From the NCBI GenBank assembly GCA_015075745.1, contig JABTTW010000003.1, positions 62,001 to 126,000 of the forward strand: DNA of 64,000 nt, given 5' to 3'. Shown piece by piece: positions 49,213 to 57,861 of the stretch (its first letter is position 1; every line of letters starts with the position of its first letter). The DNA comes from Planctomycetia bacterium (GTDB lineage Bacteria > Planctomycetota > Phycisphaerae > UBA1845 > UTPLA1). The notes under the pieces are model-generated. The model ran no database searches. It worked only from the letters and a program-made list of their open reading frames with translations, and had not been told where the DNA came from. The translations under genes and the position numbers were made by a program.

Positions 49213-49488
49213 TTGGCTCGTTCACTATCATCGATGAAGCGCATGCGGCAAAACGAAAAGCGCGCCGCCAAGAACAAGGTCCGAAAGACGCTCGTCAAGA
49301 ATGCCATCCGCGCGTTCAAGGACGCCGTAACCGCCAAGGATCCCGCCACGGCCGAAAAGACCCTGCGCGAGGCATCCAGCATTCTCGATCGCAATTCACT
49401 CCGCCACGCCCTGCATCCCAATACCGCAGCGCGGCGAAAGAGCCGAATGGCCAAGCGCCTCAACGCCCTCAAGTCCGCCAAGGCCTGA
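49213..49488 (+). CDS. rpsT: 30S ribosomal protein S20
   Basis: Primary 16S rRNA-binding protein of 91 aa, very basic, with the family pattern SSMKRMRQNEKRAAKNKVRKT and a C-terminal HPNTAARRKSRMAKRLN. It starts with TTG at 49213, and AGGAG lies 6 nt upstream (49202-49206). A weak start codon is common for rpsT, where it helps autoregulation; that role here is inferred. Confidence 0.93.
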   Translation: MARSLSSMKRMRQNEKRAAKNKVRKTLVKNAIRAFKDAVTAKDPATAEKTLREASSILDRNSLRHALHPNTAARRKSRMAKRLNALKSAKA

Positions 49489-49550
49489 CACAGTGGCGGA
49501 CCCGTGGCACTGTCTGAAAGACCGTGCCCGGCGAATCATTACCAACGCAT

Positions 49551-50117
49551 ATGTCGACGCCGCCTGACGACAACTTCGCCTCCCGCGCGGGGCAGAAGCT
49601 CGCTCATGCCCTGTCATCTTTTCGCGTGGACCCCACCGGTTGGACCTGCGCCGACCTCGGCGCCAATGCCGGCGGCTTCACCGATTGCCTACTCCGCGCC
49701 GGCGCGGCAAAGGTCTACGCCGTCGAGCGCGGCTACGGCGTCCTCGATTTCCGCGTCCGCCGCGATCCCCGCGTCGTCGTCATGGAACGGACCGACGCCC
49801 TGCGTGTGCATCTTCCCGAGCCGGTCAATCTCATCACCATCGACACCGGCTGGACGCGGCAGTCGCTCATTCTCCCCGTCGCCCGATCGCTCCTCGCCCC
49901 CGGCGGCCAGATCATCTCCCTGATCAAGCCGCACTACGAAGCCGACCCAACCGACCTCGCCGACGGCGTCCTGCCCGAACAACTCATGGAAAAGACGATC
50001 GCCCCCATCCGCGCGGCCCTTCAATCAATGAAGCTCCAACTCATCGCCGAAACCGAAAGCCCCCTCCAAGGCCACGGCGGCAACCGCGAACGACTCTGGC
50101 ACCTGCGCCCCCTCTAA
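49551..50117 (+). CDS. FtsJ/TlyA-like SAM-dependent methyltransferase lacking an S4 domain
   Basis: Protein of 188 aa. It opens with FASRAGQKLAHAL and the SAM-binding loop ADLGANAGGFTDCLLRAGA, then AVERGYGVLDFRVRRDPRVVVMERT, which parallels TlyA rRNA 2'-O-methyltransferases (xSRGGxKL; DxGASTGGFTD; YGQLxxxLRxDPRV). The S4 RNA-binding domain that normally precedes this in TlyA is absent, and the upstream sequence is the short gap after rpsT. An Asp (TIDTGW) and Lys (SLIKPHYE) fit the K-D-K catalytic set only in part. The target is probably rRNA but unproven. Confidence 0.75.
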   Translation: MSTPPDDNFASRAGQKLAHALSSFRVDPTGWTCADLGANAGGFTDCLLRAGAAKVYAVERGYGVLDFRVRRDPRVVVMERTDALRVHLPEPVNLITIDTGWTRQSLILPVARSLLAPGGQIISLIKPHYEADPTDLADGVLPEQLMEKTIAPIRAALQSMKLQLIAETESPLQGHGGNRERLWHLRPL

Positions 50118-50155
50118 TCCAACGCCCCAAAGTCTCCGCCGCCCCATCCATCGGC

Positions 50156-51043
50156 TCACTCAAACAAAATCCCCGCATACCCCACCGAATCCTGCATCGG
50201 CTCATACCCCGCCGCCAAAAGAACTTCCTCGCTCGTCGTATGCTCCAGCAGCGTGCCCCTCTGCGAACCCATCGCCTTGCAAGCCGCGATCGTCGCCGCG
50301 ATCGCCCCGCCGCCGCACGCGCTCCGATTCGTCGCCGCCTCGCTCACCGCGTCCTTCTCGCACATCGCCAGCATGAGCTGAATCATCCGGTTATCGTTCA
50401 CCCGCTTGGCCCATTCCAATCCCTCAGGCCCGACCCCCTGCGGCGTGAACCGATAGCTCGGCCCGTAGTGCGTCAGGTCCGTCGATCCCAGAAAGCACGC
50501 GTCAACGCCGAAGTGCTTGCACACCCGCCCCATCGCCGCGCCGAGTTCCGCCGCCTTCTCATCCGCCGGCGTCATGATCGGCACGAAGGGAACGCCCGGC
50601 AGCAGGTGCTGAAGGAACGGCACCTCCACCTCGATGCTGTGCTCTCGATCGTGCGCATGAGCCGACGCCTCCAGGATGCCGCACTGGCCGCACATCCGAT
50701 CGGCCAGCCGCGCCTCGATCTGCGCCAGCCCCATCGGCGTCTCCCACGCCCCCGAAGGAAACACCGCCGCCCGCGTCACATTGGGAACGTGAATCGCTCC
50801 GAAGACCACCACGACGTCCGGCGGCTTCTTCGCGGCAATCTCTCGAATGACCCCGGCCGCCACCGCCCCGCTGCAGATCCAACCGGCGTGCGGAACAATC
50901 CCGCCGAAAATCTGATCGGCCTCGACCCGCCCCTCTGCCCCGCGCTCCTCGCTGACGCGCACACACGACTCAATGTCCGCCCGGCACTGCTTCGCATCGC
51001 GCGGGTAAAACATGCCGGCCACAGCAGGCTCTCGAATCATCAT
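50156..51043 (-). CDS. amrB: MEMO1 family protein (AmmeMemoRadiSam system protein B)
   Basis: Protein of 295 aa of the MEMO family, related to extradiol dioxygenases. Conserved features: IREPAVAGMFYPRD at the N-terminus, GGIVPHAGWICSGAVAA with the metal-type histidine, FGAIHVPN, EHSIEVEVPFLQHL and STDLTHYGPSY. In many bacteria it occurs with an AMMECR1 protein and a radical SAM enzyme; neither is adjacent here. The biochemical role of the bacterial system is not settled. It converges with the methyltransferase gene. Confidence 0.9.
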   Translation of the reverse strand: MMIREPAVAGMFYPRDAKQCRADIESCVRVSEERGAEGRVEADQIFGGIVPHAGWICSGAVAAGVIREIAAKKPPDVVVVFGAIHVPNVTRAAVFPSGAWETPMGLAQIEARLADRMCGQCGILEASAHAHDREHSIEVEVPFLQHLLPGVPFVPIMTPADEKAAELGAAMGRVCKHFGVDACFLGSTDLTHYGPSYRFTPQGVGPEGLEWAKRVNDNRMIQLMLAMCEKDAVSEAATNRSACGGGAIAATIAACKAMGSQRGTLLEHTTSEEVLLAAGYEPMQDSVGYAGILFE

Positions 51044-51117
51044 GGTCGTTTCGGCTCCCGTAGATGCTCAAGGGGGCAAGATGCGCCGGATTATAGTCGA
51101 TGGCCCGGCCAGGTCGT

Positions 51118-51154
51118 AAAAACAACCGCGGCGTGACCGACAGGCCACGCCGCG
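51118..51154 (-). terminator. Rho-independent terminator of the protease gene
   Basis: On the minus strand a perfect 9-bp stem (CGCGGCGTG paired with CACGCCGCG; 51146-51154 and 51127-51135) with a 10-nt loop is followed by GTTGTTTTTA. It lies about 40 nt beyond the stop of the 860-aa protein. Confidence 0.82.
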
Positions 51155-51195
51155 TGTAACTGATCATGAATGAAGAAAACGTCGAGCCCTGCGAC

Positions 51196-53778
51196 TCAAC
51201 CGTCGACCAGGTCCTCGGCAAAGTCCTCGGTATCCAGCAGGAGGTCACCGTTACCGTAATCGGCACAGTTCACCTGGTCGCCGCCGTCCGGCATCCCGAA
51301 CTTCACCCGCAGGTAGCCCGCGATGTCGTTGCCGTCGAGCACCCCGCTGTCGTCGATGTCGCCGAGCAGATCGCAGAAATCCGGCGCCTGCGTCGTCAAA
51401 ACGGACGAAGGCCCGTCAGTCGTCTCCACATTGTTCAGGTTTCTCGCCCGCACGACGAAGGTATATTGCGTGTTCGACTGCATCCCCAGTGCCGCCTTGT
51501 TGCCCCAGGTCGTGTCAGCCTGCCACACCGCGGCCGCCGTCGGCATGCCCGCCGCATCGACGAATTGACCGTCCCAATTGGCGTCGAACGGAGAAGTCGC
51601 CACGCATCGAATCGAAAGCTCGGTGTAACCCGGATTGGCTCCACCGTCCGGATTGATCTTCATCGATACGCTCGACGGATTGGCCAGCGCAGGCGCCGCC
51701 GGAACCGCCGCCAGCGTCGTCACGCTATTCGACGGGGAAAACCCGAGCGTCTCGACCGCCAGCCGGTTTCGCGCCCGCGCCCGGAACGCATACACCGTGT
51801 TCGGTGTCAAATTCGTGGCCGTGTCCGTCGTCACCTTGACCCATTCATTGAGCCCGGTGTCGCCTCCGTCGTCCTCGCAATCGAAGAATATGCCCGACAA
51901 GTCAACGGTAAAGAAGCTCGGCAGCGGCGGAACCAGCATCATGTCCACCGTGGTCGACGTGACTGCCCCGAAACTCACCCCCGCCGGCGTCTCAATGTGA
52001 GTCGTGGCCGTCACCTCGGAACTGTACGTACCGGTATTCGGGCCGGGGAACGGCGCGCTGTCCCGCGTCCGCACGCGATAGTTGTAATTGCGATTCGGAA
52101 GCAGACCGATGTCCGTGAAATCCCGCGACTCCTGAAACAGACTGTCCGGCCCACCGCCGCTCCCGCCGCTGGTGAAGTCAAACTGGTAATAGATCGGATG
52201 CGTCGCGTCCGTCGCCTCGTTCGCCCGCATCGTGATCGATGTCGTGTCCGTGGGCATCGGCGCGATCTCGAAGCCGATCGGGTTCGGCTGCGGCGTACTG
52301 ACGTCCGCGCCGACCGTCACCACCGACAAATCGATGGTGTACATCTGCGGCGTGTCGCCCGCGTCCTGCTTGGTCACGCGCACATAATAGCTGCCCGGAC
52401 TATTCGGAAGCACGACGTCGCTGAGGGTCTCCGACTCGCCCACGTCCGACATCGCCGCCGAACCGAGCTGCGTCGTCCCGTTGCTGTCGTAAATCTCCAC
52501 ATTCAGATTCGCGGCCAATCGACTGTCCACGATATTCCCGAAGCAGCAGCTCCCCAGGTTTTTCGAGCACGCCTGCGAACTGCTGTCGTAAATCAACCCG
52601 ACCGGGTTCACCGTCACGCTCGCCGTGCTCTCGGCGATCACCGTGAACCGATACCAGTCCTCGTCCAGGTCGGCATCGATGCTCAGCAAACTGCCATTGG
52701 TGACCGCCGGCGCCGGTACGGCCCCGATCGTAATCGGCGAGCCGAATACAACCGTCCCGACGTTGGTCGCCGTCGCCGAACTGTTGTTGAACTCGTTCGC
52801 GTCGCCATAGGCCCGATTTCCCGCGCGAAGGTCGTCGTGCTGCACGCCGTCAAACCCCGTATTCAGAAACGGCTCCATCAACCACTTGTTTGAGATCGGG
52901 CACACGTGATTGAACCCCAGCCCGTGCCCGTGCTCGTGCATCAGCGTATTGCGGAAGAACCGATGATTGTTCGCCGAAAACGTCGCCCATCCCTCGGCCG
53001 CATCGAGCACCATGTCGCCGACTTCCGGGAAATAGTTGTACGCCAGCACGTTCGAACCGCCGTCGATCGGGATCATCGAGATGCGCACATCGCCGCGATT
53101 CGCGCCGCCCGGGCTGAACCACGGCGCGCCGTCGTCCCAATCCACGCCCGGCGCCGTCACCCGTACATAGCTCGTCCCCGTCAACGCGGCCCACCGGTCA
53201 AAACAATCCTGAACCCGGCTGATCCAAAGCGCCCGGCTGCCGAACTTCACGTCGAGATTTGCAAACAGCTCGCTGGTCCCGCCGTCCACGGACAGTCCGT
53301 CCGGTACGAAGCTCCACGTCAGCGTGATCGGATCGCCCTGAAGGCTTGCGCCGCCCCATCGGCTGTTGTCGCTGAATTGATATCGCAGGAGCGGATTCAA
53401 CTCTGGGACAAGCTCCCACACGCGCTGCATCGCCTCGGTCGACGTATCCGGCGCGAAGCAGAAAATCGGCGGCGACGTGTCCTTGTAAGGATTGCCGTCG
53501 ACGATCCGCTTGAACCTGCTCGCCATGATCAGCGTCGCGTCGTCCGTCGGACCAGACAGCGCCGCGGCGCGATCCACGATGTCCTGATCGATCAGTTGAT
53601 TGCGATCCGGCGCTGCCTCGACCGCTTGCGACGCGACGGCGACCGGGGCCTCCTCAGGTGCCAAGTCGCTGACACACGCCGTGGATTCACATGGGGCGAC
53701 CGGCGCCAATGTATATAAAGAAGCCGCAACGCCAACGACCGCAATCGCCGTGACGCTCAAGATACGAAGCAATGACAT
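51196..53778 (-). CDS. Secreted matrixin-like metalloprotease with FN3-like repeats and dockerin-like tail
   Basis: Exported protein of 860 aa. A signal peptide covers about the first 25 residues. Residues 281-291 are HEHGHGLGFNH, a full metzincin zinc site (HExxHxxGxxH), followed about 12 residues later by a Met-turn (KWLMEP). The fold around it (QDCFDRWAALTGTSYVRV, ISMIPIDG) is that of matrixins. Next come a PPC-like domain with a Cys-rich loop, two or three FN3-like domains (NRNYNYRVRTRDS, NTVYAFRARARN, NTQYTFVVRARN) and a C-terminal dockerin-like repeat (GDIDDSGVLDGNDIAGYL). Likely a surface or extracellular protease; the substrate is unknown. Confidence 0.83.
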   Translation of the reverse strand: MSLLRILSVTAIAVVGVAASLYTLAPVAPCESTACVSDLAPEEAPVAVASQAVEAAPDRNQLIDQDIVDRAAALSGPTDDATLIMASRFKRIVDGNPYKDTSPPIFCFAPDTSTEAMQRVWELVPELNPLLRYQFSDNSRWGGASLQGDPITLTWSFVPDGLSVDGGTSELFANLDVKFGSRALWISRVQDCFDRWAALTGTSYVRVTAPGVDWDDGAPWFSPGGANRGDVRISMIPIDGGSNVLAYNYFPEVGDMVLDAAEGWATFSANNHRFFRNTLMHEHGHGLGFNHVCPISNKWLMEPFLNTGFDGVQHDDLRAGNRAYGDANEFNNSSATATNVGTVVFGSPITIGAVPAPAVTNGSLLSIDADLDEDWYRFTVIAESTASVTVNPVGLIYDSSSQACSKNLGSCCFGNIVDSRLAANLNVEIYDSNGTTQLGSAAMSDVGESETLSDVVLPNSPGSYYVRVTKQDAGDTPQMYTIDLSVVTVGADVSTPQPNPIGFEIAPMPTDTTSITMRANEATDATHPIYYQFDFTSGGSGGGPDSLFQESRDFTDIGLLPNRNYNYRVRTRDSAPFPGPNTGTYSSEVTATTHIETPAGVSFGAVTSTTVDMMLVPPLPSFFTVDLSGIFFDCEDDGGDTGLNEWVKVTTDTATNLTPNTVYAFRARARNRLAVETLGFSPSNSVTTLAAVPAAPALANPSSVSMKINPDGGANPGYTELSIRCVATSPFDANWDGQFVDAAGMPTAAAVWQADTTWGNKAALGMQSNTQYTFVVRARNLNNVETTDGPSSVLTTQAPDFCDLLGDIDDSGVLDGNDIAGYLRVKFGMPDGGDQVNCADYGNGDLLLDTEDFAEDLVDG

Positions 53779-54323
53779 CAGGGATTTCTCCTTGGCTAAT
53801 CGGGGAAACGCCGGCGACCCGTCGCCGGGTAAACATTCAGCGCACAGGACTGCATCCCGCGACGCGCCTGCTCTGCTGTAAACTGGATCCCGTCAGCCTT
53901 GGGTCGGAAGGCTTTTTCCCACCCTCGATCAGTGGTTTTTCGGCGGGTTACTCCACGTACATTCTACTTTTTCGGGCCCATCGGGGTCAATGTGTCCATA
54001 CGTACATGGGGATCGGTTTCTTCCGGGAATACCCTGATTTGCGGTGAATTGATCCGGTTTTTGGATTCTTCGCGGGCGGACCTGAGGAATTGTGGGTGAT
54101 GCGGAGGGGGCAAGAAACGTCAAAACGCCAAGAATTCAAAACGTCAAGATCAATCCAATTCGCGGTGATCATTCGCTCCTCCGGCTTGAGATTCCAGGGA
54201 TGAACGGCAGCAATTCGAAGGTGACAATAGGCGAAAAAAGTTTTGGGGAGCGCCGGCAAGTGCTTTGACGGGCATGGGTTGGGGTGGGGTGGGGCGAGAT
54301 TTGGGTGGTTTTTGGAGGAGAAG

Positions 54324-54358
54324 ACCTGAGGCCTGAGGCCTGAGGCTTGAGGCCTGAG
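54324..54358. repeat. Heptanucleotide tandem repeat (GCCTGAG)5
   Basis: Five consecutive 7-nt units, ACCTGAG, GCCTGAG, GCCTGAG, GCTTGAG, GCCTGAG. The length is not a multiple of three, which argues against coding use. Confidence 0.85.
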
Positions 54359-54673
54359 GGGCGGAGGACTCGGAGAAGCGCGGGTGATGCAAGGGCAGCG
54401 ACACTGGGCAGCGCGGCAGGTGGGCCATCGCCCACCCACTTCGCTGCGCTGCATGGGCGAGAGACAGGGGCCGAGGGATTGAGGGGCCGAGGTGCCGAGG
54501 GTGAAGACAAGCGCCGATCGCGCGCAAGTTTGGCGAAATCGAAGGTGACATATAGTGACACACGGGATTTTTTTCGCTTGCAACTCTTGCGGCGGGCATG
54601 GGTTGGGGCGGGGCGAGGTTTGGGTGGTTTTTTGGTGGAAACGGCGAAAAGTCGAAACGTCGAGATTTGGAAG

Positions 54674-54729
54674 ACCTGAGACCGGAGGCCTGGGGCTTGA
54701 GGCTTGGGGCCTAATGGCTGGGGCTTGGG
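54674..54729. repeat. Degenerate heptanucleotide tandem repeat, 8 units
   Basis: Eight 7-nt units derived from GCCTGAG/GCTTGGG (ACCTGAG, ACCGGAG, GCCTGGG, GCTTGAG, GCTTGGG, GCCTAAT, GGCTGGG, GCTTGGG). Same family as the array at 54324, more diverged. Confidence 0.75.
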
Positions 54730-55008
54730 GCGGTGGAGTTGTGGATTTTGCATGGGTGGGATGGCCTCCAGTTGATAAGACTTGCTCACTGTGCGCGCCT
54801 TGGAGGAGGTGGGGCAGGCTGAAGGCACTGGGCTTGGGGCTGGAGGGACGGACGAAGACCATTGGAGGTCGAAACGAAGCTTGGGGGCCGATTCCGCCTC
54901 CATGTGATCTTACGATTCGAGATCGAGTTTTCGATCTTACATGTCAGGGAAAGAGTTCCCCTTTACGCATGCTTAAGATCGAAACGGTAGAATCTCCCCT
55001 ATTACTTC

Positions 55009-56436
55009 CTAGTTCCCCTGCATCATCGCGTCTGCAAAGGGAATTACATCCTGCACGTCCAGCAGACGATCATGATTGAAGTCCGCTATGCAAACGGACC
55101 CGGCCAATCGAACGCCCGAGAGTACACTGTCAATAAAGATCTGAATGTCAGCGCCATTTGTGGACCCGTCGTGATTCAAGTCGCCATTGGGCCGTGCCCC
55201 ACAACACGGAACAGTTAGGAGAGCCGGCTCACTGCTGGACGTCCCACAATTGTCGGAGACGCGAAGCGAGTATTCCCCCTCATCCGCAAGGTCTGCCGCA
55301 GCAATCGTTAACTTCGGACCGGTCGCCCCGGAGATGTTGCCGCCATCTTTGAGTTCTACGCCGTTTCGTAACCACTGATAAATGGCAGAACCGGTCGCTT
55401 CCGCCGTCCCACTAAATGCCGCTGTTCCACTTGGGCACACCCAACTCGAAGTCGGCTCACTCGTGAACCTGGGCCCCTGGGACTCCCATAACGAAAAACC
55501 GTGAGAGACTCGCCCTGAGAGCGAATCAAAAAAACCGGATCCGCACGCAAGACCACCTCGAAATGTGGTCATTGCGCTTGTCAGTCTATTGAGCCCATGA
55601 CTCATCGGCAGCCAGGAAGACCCATTCCACATGGCGATGTTTTGAACACTTACCCCCCCTGCGCCGCTGAAGCTGCCTGCAACGACAAGATTCCCGTCGA
55701 AAAGTGCAAGACTATTGACCTGGGTGAAAAACTGATGAGTTACGCCTCCGCCGAGTCTCCGCCACGAAATCCCATCCCATTCGATGACGCCCGGAGTTGG
55801 ACCGGACTCCCCGGAAATGAATACCTGTCCGGCCGCAACTAACTTTCCATCATACACGGCTAGTGCCCGAACCGGGTTTCCCTGAATGCCGGTACCGATT
55901 GGCATCCACCCATCAACAGTCAATTCGGCGACGCATTGATTGGATGTGGTCACAGTAAAGAGATCGCTGCCACCTGCGATCAGCTTTCCATCGAACACGG
56001 AGAGTGCGCTCACAAAGGGCCTTCGACTGGTAAACCCAACGTCTACGGGGTCCCATGCGCCATTATTCCAAACGCGAACACCGTAGCGTTCACTACCGAC
56101 ACCAGTCGGAAAGTTTCCGCCCGCGAAGAGTTTCCCGTCAAACTCGAGAAACGCAGTGGCAACTCCCGGGCCCATTTCACCCATCGCCGCCCAACCCTCA
56201 CCGTCCCAACGGGCAACCCTCGAAACCGATACGTCGCCTGCCCTGTCGAATGAGCCAGAGACGATAAGATCGCCTTGGAATTCGACAATTCCGGAAACCG
56301 ACGGGATGAAGCATCCATTTGTAGTAATACCTGAGAGACACTCGTTCCAAAGACCAGTTTCCATCGGCGCAAATTCGTCACCAGTCCACCGTACGATACC
56401 GTTGACACGACGTGTCCCCGCATGACTGAAGTTGAG
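55009..56436 (-). pseudogene. C-terminal part of a secreted propeller/Ig/dockerin-like protein, cut off by IS256-family insertion
   Basis: Open frame of 475 codons (first ATG at 56364 gives 451 aa) with no proper start: the frame reads back to a TAG at 56437-56439 at the edge of the insertion element. It contains five or more propeller-type repeats (xVxRWDGxxW, xALxVFDGKLxxxG), an Ig-like domain (IYQWLRNGVELKDGGNISGATGP as a described region), a Cys-Cys linker and a dockerin-like tail (GDLNHDGSTNGADI; ADFNHDRLLDVQD). The same repeat type, with a signal peptide, continues at 57862-58722 on the other side of the element, so the two are halves of one gene. Confidence 0.82.
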
Positions 56437-56477
56437 CTATAACCGAATTTCGTTGATGGTGGCGGGATAAAAAAAGG

Positions 56478-56540
56478 CGGCGTACTCTCGGGACTTGTTC
56501 GAGGTTCCGAGCCGCCCACGATGGGCAGAGGAGTACGCCG
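56478..56540 (+). promoter_or_regulatory. Inverted repeat ending at the transposase start codon
   Basis: CGGCGTACTC (56478-56487) and its exact complement GAGTACGCCG (56531-56540) flank a 43-nt loop. The right arm ends at the base before the ATG at 56541 and includes part of the ribosome binding site GAGGAG (56527-56532). Confidence 0.6.
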
Positions 56541-57827
56541 ATGCAGGAGAGTAACGAGTCGATCGAGACGATTCCAGTCCCCAGCCGAGACGTTTTGACG
56601 GAGATTCTGCGGGACGGGGCCCAACGGCTCCTGGGCCAGGCGATCGAGGCGGAGGTCGATGGCTGGATCGAAGGGCACGCCGATCTGCGCGATCCGCAAG
56701 GCCGCCGGCAGGTGGTCAAGAACGGCCATCATCCCACCCGGACCCTCGTCACCGGCGTCGGGCCGGTGGAGGTGACGCAGCCGCGGGTGTGGGACCGTCG
56801 GATCGTCGGCCGCGGCGAGGCCGGCGAAGCGTTGGATGCAAATGGCCAGGCCGTGGAGCGGTTCTGTTCGTCGATTTTGCCGCCGTACCTGCGGAAGACG
56901 AAGGCCATCGAGGAGTTGATCCCCTGGCTGTACCTCAAGGGCATCAGCACCGGAGACTTCAGCGAGGCCCTGCAGGCGCTGGTCGGTCCCCAGGCGGCGG
57001 GGCTCAGCGCCACGACGATCACGCGTTTGATGACGAGTTGGCAGGACGAGTACCAGTCATGGAATCGCCGCTCCCTGGAAGGCAAGCACTACGTGTACCT
57101 CTGGGCGGATGGGATTCACTTCAACATCCGCCTGGAGGAAGACCGGCAGTGCATTCTGGTGCTGATGGGCGCGAGGGCGGACGGCCGCAAGGAGCTGATC
57201 GCGGTGGTCGACGGCCATCGCGAGAGCGAGCAGTCGTGGTATTCGCTGCTGCTGGACTGCCAACAACGGGGCATGACGATCGACCCGAAGCTGGCCACGG
57301 CGGACGGAGCGCTGGGCTTCTGGGCGGCGCTGCCGAAGGTCTATTCGACGACCCGGGCGCAGCGCTGCTGGGTGCACAAGACGGCCAACGTGTTGGACAA
57401 GATGCCCAAGCGGGTGCAGACCGGCGCGAAGGCCAAGCTGCACGAGATCTGGATGGCGCCGACGCGGGAGAATGCGAACCAGGCGTTCGATCACTTCGTG
57501 GCCCACTACGCGGCCAAATACCCCGGCGCGGCCGAGTGCCTGGTGAAGGATCGCGAGGTGCTGCTGACGTTCTACGACTTCCCGGCCGAGCACTGGCGGC
57601 ACCTGCGGACGACGAATCCGATCGAAAGTACGTTCGCCACGGTGCGGCTGCGTCACCGCCGGACCAAAGGCAACGGCAGTCGGATCGCGTGTCTGGCAAT
57701 GGTGTTCAAGCTGTGCGAGTCCGCCGCGAACCACTGGCGGCTGCTCAATGGCGCGACGCTGCTTCCCGATGTCATCGCCGGTGTGAAGTTCGTCAATGGA
57801 GAAAAGGCCGAGAGAAACGCCGCCTGA
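56541..57827 (+). CDS. IS256 family transposase
   Basis: Transposase of 428 aa of the IS256/Mutator type. The DDE residues are visible in context: LWADGIHF, LATADGALGFW (with the AQRCWVHKTANVL stretch typical of IS256 after it) and TTNPIESTFATVR. The N-terminus (RDVLTEILRDGAQRLLGQAIEAEV) fits the family. The length is normal and no frameshift is present, so the element may be active. The ribosome binding site GAGGAG is 8 nt upstream, partly inside an inverted repeat. Confidence 0.92.
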   Translation: MQESNESIETIPVPSRDVLTEILRDGAQRLLGQAIEAEVDGWIEGHADLRDPQGRRQVVKNGHHPTRTLVTGVGPVEVTQPRVWDRRIVGRGEAGEALDANGQAVERFCSSILPPYLRKTKAIEELIPWLYLKGISTGDFSEALQALVGPQAAGLSATTITRLMTSWQDEYQSWNRRSLEGKHYVYLWADGIHFNIRLEEDRQCILVLMGARADGRKELIAVVDGHRESEQSWYSLLLDCQQRGMTIDPKLATADGALGFWAALPKVYSTTRAQRCWVHKTANVLDKMPKRVQTGAKAKLHEIWMAPTRENANQAFDHFVAHYAAKYPGAAECLVKDREVLLTFYDFPAEHWRHLRTTNPIESTFATVRLRHRRTKGNGSRIACLAMVFKLCESAANHWRLLNGATLLPDVIAGVKFVNGEKAERNAA

Positions 57828-57861
57828 TTACCGCGTCATCAACGAAATTTGACCATTACTC

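Larger units (their letters stand above)
54215..54729. repeat. Imperfect direct duplication (offset about 324 nt)
   Basis: Copy 1 (54215-54358) and copy 2 (54539-54729) share in the same order TCGAAGGTGACA, GGGCATGGGTTGGGG, TTTGGGTGGTTTTT, AGACCTGAG and then a heptanucleotide array. The offset is 324 nt for the first blocks and grows to 350 at the array, showing small insertions in copy 2. Confidence 0.7.
53779..55008. other. Noncoding, repeat-rich accessory stretch
   Basis: About 1.2 kb without a credible gene. Open frames on the minus strand (e.g. 53987-54862) consist of Pro/Gln/Ser repeats created by a 7-nt DNA repeat, appear in two overlapping frames and have no motif. It contains an imperfect 324-nt-spaced duplication, two heptanucleotide arrays, a cluster of AAAACGYCAAG-like words (54113-54147) and a small hairpin (AGATCGA-GTTT-TCGATCT, 54920-54937). 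Confidence 0.65.
56434..57861. mobile_element. IS256-family insertion sequence
   Basis: About 1.4 kb. Both ends carry the inverted sequence AATTTCGTTGATG (56446-56458 at left; its complement 57837-57849 at right), with weaker similarity out to GAG at 56434 and CTC at 57861, and inward to a GGCGGCGT..CTCTCGG block. Exact ends are uncertain: I find no clean 8-9-bp target duplication. It encodes one transposase and sits inside a minus-strand secreted-protein gene. Confidence 0.8.

Noticed and set aside
49640..51136. Plus-strand open frame of 498 codons
   Set aside because: Arg/Pro-rich shadow across the methyltransferase (same strand, other frame) and antisense to the MEMO gene.
51166..52893. 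Plus-strand open frame of 575 codons
   Set aside because: Antisense to the matrixin-like protease, almost all Arg/His/Val; no recognisable domain.
53987..54862. Minus-strand frame rich in Pro, Gln and Ser
   Set aside because: Its repeats come from a 7-nt DNA repeat, a second overlapping frame looks the same, and there is no ribosome binding site or domain.
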